Origin: Prauserella_A sp040645195
GTDB lineage: Bacteria > Actinomycetota > Actinomycetes > Mycobacteriales > Pseudonocardiaceae
Direction of reading: 5' to 3'
Assembly: GCF_040645195.1 (NCBI RefSeq)
Contig: NZ_JBEYXW010000024.1
Span: forward strand, 31,423 to 95,422
Length of the DNA stretch: 64,000 nucleotides
Made by a program: the position numbers and the translations under genes. This document shows, one piece after another, positions 58,545 through 64,000 of the stretch (its first letter is position 1; every line of letters begins with the position of its first letter). The notes under the pieces are model-generated. The model was not told the origin of the DNA. It worked only from the letters and a program-made list of their open reading frames with translations, and did not search any database.

Positions 58545-59912
58545 TCACACGAAGACGCGGCCCGGCGCGCTGTCGAACCGGTAGGTGGCGTCGAGCACCA
58601 GCGCGCAGCCGGACACCCAGTCGTAGTCGTGTCCTGGATGGACGGTGTGGACGATGCAGAGGTCGAAGTCCTCGCCAATCGGGTGCGATACCGACGTCAG
58701 CGCGCGATCACCCGGCAACCGGACCGTGCCGACGAGTGGGTCGTGGTAGTCGACCTGCGCGCCCCGCTTGAGGAGACCGTCGATGATTTCCAGCGCGGAG
58801 GACTCCCGCAGGTCCTGCACTCCCGGCTTGTAGGCCACACCCACCACCAGGATCCGCGCGTTCGGAATGCCGCGGCCCGCACCGGCGAGTACCTCGATGG
58901 CCCGCTCGACCACTCGCTGCGGCCGGTGCGCGATGAGCTCCATGGCCTCGCTGATCAACGGCGCCGCACCACGTTCCCGGCGCAGCTGCCACAGCAGGTA
59001 ATGCGGATCGCACGGGATGCAGTGCCCGCCCACGCCGGGCCCTGGGTAGAACGGCATGAACCCGTACGGCTTGGTCGCGGCCGCGCGGGTGACCTCCATC
59101 GGGTCGAGGCGCAGGGTGCCGCAGATCTCGGCGAACTCGTTGGCCAGCGCGATGTTCACGGCGCGGAAGGAGTTCTCGTACAGCTTCGTCAACTCGGCCA
59201 CCTCCGCGGAACTCACCCGGTGCAGCATCGGGGTGAGCTGCCCCAGCACGCGCTCGGCGCGCTCCGCACAGGCGTCGGTGACGCCACCGACGACCCGCGG
59301 CGTCGCGGCCTGGGTGTGCTCTGCGTTGCCGGGGTCGATCCGTTCCGGGCTGAAGGCAACGAACACATCGGAGCCCAGCTCGAAACCCCGCTCCCGCAAC
59401 GGTTGTACCAGCAGCTCCTCGGTCGTCCCGACGAAACTGGTCGAGGTGAGGATCAGTGTCTGGCCGGGCCGCACGTGTTCGACCAGTGCCGCGCAGGCGG
59501 CACGCAGCGGCGCCAGATCCGGGGTGAGATGGGCATCCAGCGGCGTCGGCACACAGACGATCACCGTGTCCGCTTTCGCAGCGTCCGCGACCTCGGTCGT
59601 GAGCCGGAACCGCGCGTCGCACAGCGCTTGACCGAGCAGCTGATGATCCTGTTCGGTCAGATCGGCCGCGCGCGCACTGATCGTGGCCAGTCGGCCCGGA
59701 TTGTGGTCGATGCCGAGCACGTCGAGCCCGGCCGCGTGCAGGCCGAGCGCGGTCGGCAAACCGACATAGCCCATGCCGACGATCGCGACCGACGAGATCG
59801 CCGGCTCGGCTGCGGGTCTCAGCCGGTCGCCGCGCGGCTCGAGCGTTGCCAGGCCATGGCCGACGGCCGCGATCAGCTCGGCCGCGGAGATGTCGTCCCC
59901 AGTCGTGGTCAT
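58545..59912 (-). CDS. UDP-sugar (UDP-HexNAc/glucose-type) 6-dehydrogenase
   Basis: A 455-residue NAD-dependent enzyme oxidising the C6 of a UDP-sugar to the uronic acid. It shows NAD-binding SVAIVGMGYVGLPTALGLHA (about 40), VIVCVPTPLD, LTSTSFVGTTEELLV, the FSPERIDPGN block, the catalytic Cys in GVGGHCIPCDPHYL (about 318), and VVGVAYKPGVQDLRES. The pattern fits the WecC/WbpA (UDP-HexNAc dehydrogenase) branch slightly better than UDP-glucose dehydrogenase. A 38-residue N-terminal extension precedes the fold. ATG 59912 has GGAGGAAGGCAGGG upstream. It would make an acidic sugar for the polymer. Confidence 0.92.
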   Translation of the reverse strand: MTTTGDDISAAELIAAVGHGLATLEPRGDRLRPAAEPAISSVAIVGMGYVGLPTALGLHAAGLDVLGIDHNPGRLATISARAADLTEQDHQLLGQALCDARFRLTTEVADAAKADTVIVCVPTPLDAHLTPDLAPLRAACAALVEHVRPGQTLILTSTSFVGTTEELLVQPLRERGFELGSDVFVAFSPERIDPGNAEHTQAATPRVVGGVTDACAERAERVLGQLTPMLHRVSSAEVAELTKLYENSFRAVNIALANEFAEICGTLRLDPMEVTRAAATKPYGFMPFYPGPGVGGHCIPCDPHYLLWQLRRERGAAPLISEAMELIAHRPQRVVERAIEVLAGAGRGIPNARILVVGVAYKPGVQDLRESSALEIIDGLLKRGAQVDYHDPLVGTVRLPGDRALTSVSHPIGEDFDLCIVHTVHPGHDYDWVSGCALVLDATYRFDSAPGRVFV

Positions 59913-59931
59913 GCCACCCTGCCTTCCTCCG

Positions 59932-60423
59932 TCAGGAATACGCCCGGCATGGAATTCCGTTCTTGTCGAAACCATGAGCCGAGCCATCGATGCTTGTTTT
60001 CGCGTTCGCGCGAAATTGTTGGATAATGGCTGTCACCTGCGCGGGCGGAAACCAAGCGCCATCGTGACGAACAGCGAACATGGCCGTAGTGAAGGTCTCC
60101 ATCAGGCTCGTCTTGCTGACCCATCCGTCGAAACCCGCGGTCGCGGCACGCACGGCCAGCTCGCGATCCTGCCGACCGGTCAATGCCATCAGCTTCGCCC
60201 GCGGTGCGGCGCCGACAACCGTTGCGGCGAAAGGCATCAACTCATCCGCCACCGCTCCGACATCGACGGTGACGATGTCCGGATCACCAGCCCGCAACAG
60301 GTACTCGATCCCGCTGTCGCCTGGCTTCGCGCTTCCGACAACAGTGATATTGGCCAGCCGGGACAGTGCGAGGCACAGCGCGTCGACGAGGACCTGATTG
60401 TCGTCGATCAAGAAGATCTTCAT
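59932..60423 (-). CDS. Receiver-domain protein lacking an output domain
   Basis: A 163-residue protein with a response-regulator receiver fold: KIFLIDDNQVLVDALCLALS with the Asp pair, DPDIVTVDVGAV with the phospho-acceptor Asp (about residue 54), LMALTGRQDRE with the switch Thr, and GFDGWVSKTSLMETF with the conserved Lys. After about residue 130 (AWFPPAQVTAIIQQF), where NarL-type proteins enter a LuxR helix-turn-helix, this one ends with 30 unrelated residues. It heads the dehydrogenase-epimerase-GH18-GT2 gene set, 19 bp from the dehydrogenase. The start is ATG 60423, with GGAGG close by. It may be truncated or act by protein contact. Confidence 0.75.
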   Translation of the reverse strand: MKIFLIDDNQVLVDALCLALSRLANITVVGSAKPGDSGIEYLLRAGDPDIVTVDVGAVADELMPFAATVVGAAPRAKLMALTGRQDRELAVRAATAGFDGWVSKTSLMETFTTAMFAVRHDGAWFPPAQVTAIIQQFRANAKTSIDGSAHGFDKNGIPCRAYS

Positions 60424-60726
60424 TGCCTCCACAGCGAAACAGTCAACATGAAAGCCCCGCGACTGACCTCGTGTGAACGAACGAATCTCGCTCCTGCAGA
60501 TGAAGTAATGCCCCAGTGCGCCATGCCCTTCGGAAGGCATGTAACGCTCGCACGGCGCTATCGGATAAACCGGACAACGCGTGTTCTTGATCCCGACACT
60601 GCTGCTCCATCAGACGCATTCGAGGGGGAAAAGTTCCGTGTATAGCGCAAGGTCAATGTTGAATGCGTCCGTTGCACTATTAGTAGTTGCGGATTTCCCA
60701 ACGCACGGGGCCAAGGACGTGGTCCT
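60424..60726. promoter_or_regulatory. Divergent control region of the polysaccharide locus
   Basis: This 303-bp stretch separates the receiver-only gene from the LuxR-type regulator. It is less GC-rich than its surroundings, notably 60590-60700, where TATACA on the minus strand (60637-60642) resembles a -10. GTTGC occurs twice around ACTATTAGTAG (60672-60696). Both arms of the locus must start here. No coding potential or named regulatory RNA was recognised. Confidence 0.4.
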
Positions 60727-61398
60727 ATGACGACGGTCGTCCTCGGCGACGGGCAGGTCCTGCTCGTCGAGGCACTGAGCGTCGCGTTGCAGCAGGGTGG
60801 AGTGCAGGTCGTCGGTATCGGCAACGATCTGTCGCGAATCCGGGATTCGGTGCGTGCATACGCACCGGACGTGTGCATTGTCGACCGGTCGCTGTGCGGC
60901 GATTCGCCGCAGGAGAGCCTGCGAGCGTTGCGGGCCGCGAGTGAGCGGACCAAAGTGATCATGCTGACCTCGGATGCCGGCCGGCAGCACCTGGTCACGG
61001 CTCTCGCCTCCGGTGTGGACGGGTACATCCACACGAGCAGGGGCTACACCACGCTGGTCGCGGCCATCGACAAGGTGCTGGGCGGCGAGGTGATCATCGA
61101 CCTGCCACACCACCCGACGCAGGCGCAGGCACGTGAGCGGGACCGGCACGTGCACCTGCGTGCCGCGCGGCTCACCGAACGCGAGCGCCAGTGCCTCACC
61201 CTGCTCGTCGACGGGCAGCGGACCGAGGCCATCGCACTGACGCTGTGCGTGTCGGTCACGACCGTGCGCACCCACATCCAGTCCGTGCTGTCCAAGCTCG
61301 GTGTCCATTCCCGCCTCGAAGCCGCCGCACTGGCGGTCAAGTACGCATTGGTCGAATCACCCGAGTACCTGGCGCCCGACGAACGGTCCTGTGGCTAA
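60727..61398 (+). CDS. NarL/LuxR-type response regulator
   Basis: A 223-residue two-domain regulator. The receiver domain (about 1-120) has VVLGDGQVLLVEALSVALQQ (first acidic position reads GD instead of DD), APDVCIVDRSLCGDS with the phospho-acceptor Asp, VIMLTSDAG and GYIHTSRGY, where the usual conserved Lys is replaced. The LuxR helix-turn-helix (about 142-205) is LTERERQCLTLLVDGQRTEA and VSVTTVRTHIQSVLSKLGVH. The atypical receiver residues suggest phosphorylation-independent control. It is divergent from the receiver-only gene; no histidine kinase is nearby. ATG 60727 is preceded by AAGGAC. Confidence 0.88.
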   Translation: MTTVVLGDGQVLLVEALSVALQQGGVQVVGIGNDLSRIRDSVRAYAPDVCIVDRSLCGDSPQESLRALRAASERTKVIMLTSDAGRQHLVTALASGVDGYIHTSRGYTTLVAAIDKVLGGEVIIDLPHHPTQAQARERDRHVHLRAARLTERERQCLTLLVDGQRTEAIALTLCVSVTTVRTHIQSVLSKLGVHSRLEAAALAVKYALVESPEYLAPDERSCG

Positions 61399-61425
61399 CC
61401 GCCCCCGAGAAGAAGGACACAGCTC

Positions 61426-62748
61426 ATGATCACGAAGCACGTGCACCGCCGGTGGCGAAGAATCGTCGTGCTCGCCGCGGCCACACTCGCGTTCGTCGCG
61501 CCGAGCGCGGTCGGCGTCGCCTCCGCCCAGAGCGCCCCGACGACGATCGTCAGCCTCACCTTCGACGACGGAAACGCCAGCCAGATGAACGCGTTGCCGA
61601 TCATGGCCAAGTACGGGTTCAAAGGCACGTTCTACCTGATCAGTGGGGTCGTCGACACGCAGAACTACGTCACGAGGGCGGACATCGAGACCATTGCCGC
61701 GCAGGGGCACGAGATCGGCGGGCACACCGTCAACCACCCCGATCTCGCCACGGTGCCTGCCGCCGAGGCCAAACGCCAGATCTGCAACGACCGCGCGACG
61801 CTCACAGACTGGGGCTACGAGGTCACCTCGCTGGCCTACCCGTACGCCTCGGCGAACAGTGCCGTGGAGGACGCCGCGCGGGCCTGCGGCTACAACACGG
61901 CACGGGGGCTCGGCGACATCGCCTCCGCCCACGGCTGCGCGGGTTGCTGGACATCGGAGTCGGTTCCGCCGGACAATCCCTACTGGCTCAAGGCCGTCGA
62001 CATGATCGACGACACCTGGACGCTGCAGGAAATGCAGGACGTGGTCGTGACAGCAGAACAGAACGGCGGTGGCGTGGTGCCCTTCACCTTCCACCACGTG
62101 TGCGACGGGTGTGACTCGCTGACGATCAGCCCGGCCACCTTCGACGCCTTCCTGGCCTGGCTCAGCGAGCGCGAGGGGCAGGGCACAGTGGTGCGAACCA
62201 TCGACGAGGCCTTCGGCGGTGCCGTGCAGCCCGTCGTGCGCGAACCCGTGCCGAGCGACACGGTGCTGGGCAACACTTCGCTGGAGTCCTCGACCGGCGG
62301 GACCGACGTGCCCGACTGCTGGACGCGCGGGGGCTGGGGCACCAACACCGCCACGTTCACCCGCAGCACGGATGCCCGCACCGGCTCGTACTCACAGCGC
62401 GTGGACATCACCGGCTACGTCGACGGCGACGCCAAGCTCCTGCCCACAATGGACCTCGGCAGCTGCGCTCCCAGCGCGTCGCCTGGCGTCGCGTACAACC
62501 TCGGCACCTGGTACAAGTCCGACGGCACCACCCAGTTCGCCCTCTACTACCGCAACGCCGCAGGCACCTGGGCGTACTGGACGTCCAGCCCCTGGTTCGC
62601 ATCGGCCGACACCTGGACGGAGGCCACCTGGACCACACCACCGGCACCGGCGGGCACCACCGGGATCAGCTTCGGACTGTCACTGATCAGCAACGGCAGC
62701 GTGACCACTGACGACTACAGTTTCGCCCCGTCCACCTCCGGGAGCTGA
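61426..62748 (+). CDS. Secreted CE4 polysaccharide deacetylase with C-terminal beta domain
   Basis: A 440-residue exported enzyme: signal peptide (IVVLAAATLAFVAPSAVGVA, cleavage after ASA about residue 34) and a NodB-homology domain (about 40-255) with motif 1 SLTFDDGNAS, motif 2 GHEIGGHTVNHPDL (HxxxH zinc ligands), motif 3 SLAYPYASAN and a late FTFHHVCDGCD. It removes N-acetyl groups from GlcNAc-type polymers. The C-terminal 165 residues (LGNTSLESSTGGTDVPDCWT onwards) form a beta-rich carbohydrate-binding-like module. ATG 61426 has AGAAGGA upstream. It lies 27 bp after the LuxR-type regulator gene. Confidence 0.9.
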   Translation: MITKHVHRRWRRIVVLAAATLAFVAPSAVGVASAQSAPTTIVSLTFDDGNASQMNALPIMAKYGFKGTFYLISGVVDTQNYVTRADIETIAAQGHEIGGHTVNHPDLATVPAAEAKRQICNDRATLTDWGYEVTSLAYPYASANSAVEDAARACGYNTARGLGDIASAHGCAGCWTSESVPPDNPYWLKAVDMIDDTWTLQEMQDVVVTAEQNGGGVVPFTFHHVCDGCDSLTISPATFDAFLAWLSEREGQGTVVRTIDEAFGGAVQPVVREPVPSDTVLGNTSLESSTGGTDVPDCWTRGGWGTNTATFTRSTDARTGSYSQRVDITGYVDGDAKLLPTMDLGSCAPSASPGVAYNLGTWYKSDGTTQFALYYRNAAGTWAYWTSSPWFASADTWTEATWTTPPAPAGTTGISFGLSLISNGSVTTDDYSFAPSTSGS

Positions 62749-62755
62749 GCGGACG

Positions 62756-63478
62756 GTGCGGCTCCACCGCTGGCTGGTCGTGGTGCTGCTCCTCGCATTG
62801 ATCGTGACGTGTGACAGCCCCGATCCGGGTCGCTATCCCGTTCACCGCGACATCGTCGCGACGACGTTCTGGGTGGGCGAGGTGTTCGATCCGGATGCCC
62901 CGGACGGGAGCCAGGTCCTGTCCGCCTACGACAGTTCCTGGCTGGAGAACTACGGCGGCTGCGACGGCATCATCGTCGACGGCACCTGTCAGACCGAACC
63001 GCGCCGGCCGGACAACGACTACTTCCCGACCGCGATGACCCCGCGCGAGAACCCGTTCTACCTCGACCTGCCCTACGACGACGTCAACGACCCGCGTGGA
63101 TTCGCCGACCGGGACCGGATCGTGCCGTGGGCAGGAGAGCCCCGCTACCGCGCGTACAGCGGTGACCGCAGCGTGAGCTACCTGAAGAACCGGTGGGTGC
63201 GCATCACGCGGGGCAACCGCACCTGCTACGGGCAGATCCAGGACGCGGGGCCCGGGGAGTACTACGACCACGAGTACGTCTTCGGCACCGCACGCCCGGC
63301 CAACCGCAGGTACAACAACGCGGGCATGGATGTCTCCCCCGCCCTCAACGGCTGCCTCGGTTTCACCGAGCTGAACGGGCAACGCGATCTCGTCGACTGG
63401 CAGTTCGTCGACGACGATGAGGTCCCGCCGGGCCCGTGGACGCGCATCGTCACCACCCGGCAGGTGACGCAACCGTGA
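62756..63478 (+). CDS. Small secreted protein of unknown function, possibly beta-barrel
   Basis: A 240-residue protein with an N-terminal hydrophobic segment (WLVVVLLLALIVTC) that could be a signal peptide or an atypical lipobox ending at Cys 19. The mature part is rich in Tyr, Asp and Asn, with paired Cys (GGCDGIIVDGTCQT; RTCYGQIQDAGPGEYYDHEY; NGCLGFTELNG). The CYGQIQDAGP and DVSPALNGCLGF segments resemble double-psi beta-barrel (RlpA/expansin-like) proteins, which I offer only as a possibility. GTG 62756 starts 7 bp after the deacetylase stop, so the two are probably co-expressed at the cell surface. Confidence 0.72.
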   Translation: MRLHRWLVVVLLLALIVTCDSPDPGRYPVHRDIVATTFWVGEVFDPDAPDGSQVLSAYDSSWLENYGGCDGIIVDGTCQTEPRRPDNDYFPTAMTPRENPFYLDLPYDDVNDPRGFADRDRIVPWAGEPRYRAYSGDRSVSYLKNRWVRITRGNRTCYGQIQDAGPGEYYDHEYVFGTARPANRRYNNAGMDVSPALNGCLGFTELNGQRDLVDWQFVDDDEVPPGPWTRIVTTRQVTQP

Positions 63479-63555
63479 GGCGCGGCTGTCACGACTGAGG
63501 TGGCTACCTCGTCCCTCCTGCGAGCAATACCGTCGTTCGGAGAGGAAGCCGTTTC

Positions 63556-63906
63556 ATGATCGAACCCTGGTGGCCGCTCGCGCTGCTGGCCTTCATCCAG
63601 CTCGGCGACGGCGTGATGTGCCTCAAGCCGCTCCCGTTCATTCGCCAGTGCCTCGAAGACGTCGCGTTGCCGCGCCAGTACTGGAAACTGCTCTCGCCGA
63701 TCAAGTTCGCGGCCGCCGCCGGGCTGTTCATCGGTATCTGGTATCGGCCGTTGGCCGTCCTGACCTGCGCCGCACTGGTCAGCTACTTCGTGCTCGCCGG
63801 GTTGTCCCACGTGCGCGCACGCGACCTGGGCCGCAACCTGTTCCTCGGCTGCACCGGCATGCTCGCGCTCTGCACCGGCACGCTGGTGTTCGTGCTGGCG
63901 ACCTGA
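63556..63906 (+). CDS. DoxX-like small membrane protein
   Basis: A 116-residue protein with four hydrophobic helices (about residues 5-22, 48-62, 66-82 and 92-114), including PLALLAFIQLGDGVMCLKPL, FAAAAGLFIGIWYRPLAVLT and LVSYFVLAGLSHVRARD. The layout is that of DoxX-like (DUF) proteins. ATG 63556 has GAGAGGAA nine bases upstream. It is 77 bp past the secreted-protein gene on the same strand; a link to the polysaccharide locus is not shown. The last 94 bp of the window (63907-64000) hold nothing I can assign. Confidence 0.8.
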   Translation: MIEPWWPLALLAFIQLGDGVMCLKPLPFIRQCLEDVALPRQYWKLLSPIKFAAAAGLFIGIWYRPLAVLTCAALVSYFVLAGLSHVRARDLGRNLFLGCTGMLALCTGTLVFVLAT

Positions 63907-64000
63907 GAGCGCGTCTGAGAACCATCGCGTACCGGCTGCGCGGTGCCCAGATGGCGCCTCGCCGCGTTGTCGTCGGTCACCATGACTCCGTCATGGCTCC

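Noticed and set aside
1..64000. CRISPR array, rRNA operon or prophage
   Set aside because: No regularly spaced repeats, rRNA sequence or phage structural genes were seen anywhere in the window.

Overview
The window comes from the chromosome of a high-GC actinomycete, most likely Pseudonocardiaceae (an Amycolatopsis, Prauserella or Saccharopolyspora relative). This rests on strong third-position GC bias, frequent GTG starts, rpfB, a bacterial protein O-mannosyltransferase, DivIVA-repeat proteins and receptor-like Ser/Thr kinases. From memory, the gene order from eno to pmt matches the Mycobacterium tuberculosis block around Rv1002c-Rv1023 (pmt, rsmI, pabB, metG, tatD, rpfB, ksgA, ispE, pks16-like ligase, pth, rplY, prs, glmU, tRNA-Gln, TetR, mfd, mazG, lpqU, eno). 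Roughly the first 40 kb is therefore an ancestral core block, and the departures from it stand out.

Region 1 (1-12.1 kb): 5' end of eno, a VOC protein, a doubly broken membrane-protein gene, a TPR protein, then transglycosylase, mazG, SurA-like lipoprotein and mfd. A PQQ-type sugar dehydrogenase runs divergently, followed by a TetR gene and an acyl desaturase with a palindrome upstream. Region 2 (12.2-20.7 kb): tRNA-Gln(UUG), diguanylate cyclase, glmU, prs, an ECF sigma factor with divergent DoxX gene, rplY, pth and two back-to-back mini-DivIVA proteins. Region 3 (20.7-32.1 kb, mostly minus strand): FAAL-like ligase, ABC-F ATPase, ispE, an orphan MetN-like ATPase with degenerate catalytic motifs behind a SAM-clan riboswitch candidate, ksgA, rpfB, tatD, metG.

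Region 4 (32.2-34.6 kb) is a scar. The N-terminus of a PadR regulator and the C-terminus of an ABC-2 permease flank about 1.8 kb of mosaic DNA that holds a regulator remnant and a frameshifted NYN-domain gene ending in a poly-T terminator. Region 5 (34.6-43.5 kb): GH25-like protein, DUF4185 protein, pabB, rsmI, pmt, then an IS110-family element that has split a palindromic terminator in two, leaving a CT dinucleotide at each junction, and a kinase with an N-terminal membrane domain. Region 6 (43.6-55.1 kb): propionyl-CoA synthetase-like enzyme, SGNH hydrolase plus TetR, PLP decarboxylase, a tryptophanyl-tRNA synthetase, tandem receptor kinases, M14 peptidase, NmrA-like protein.

Region 7 (55.1-63.5 kb) looks like a two-armed extracellular polysaccharide locus. 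The minus-strand arm is receiver-only protein, nucleotide-sugar dehydrogenase, epimerase, GH18 hydrolase and processive GT2 synthase, the last pair overlapping by 4 bp. The plus-strand arm is a LuxR-type response regulator, CE4 deacetylase and a small secreted protein. The inventory resembles PNAG (Pga/Ica) machinery with the two PgaB activities on separate proteins, but with enzymes for an acidic sugar added. No CRISPR array, rRNA or prophage was seen.
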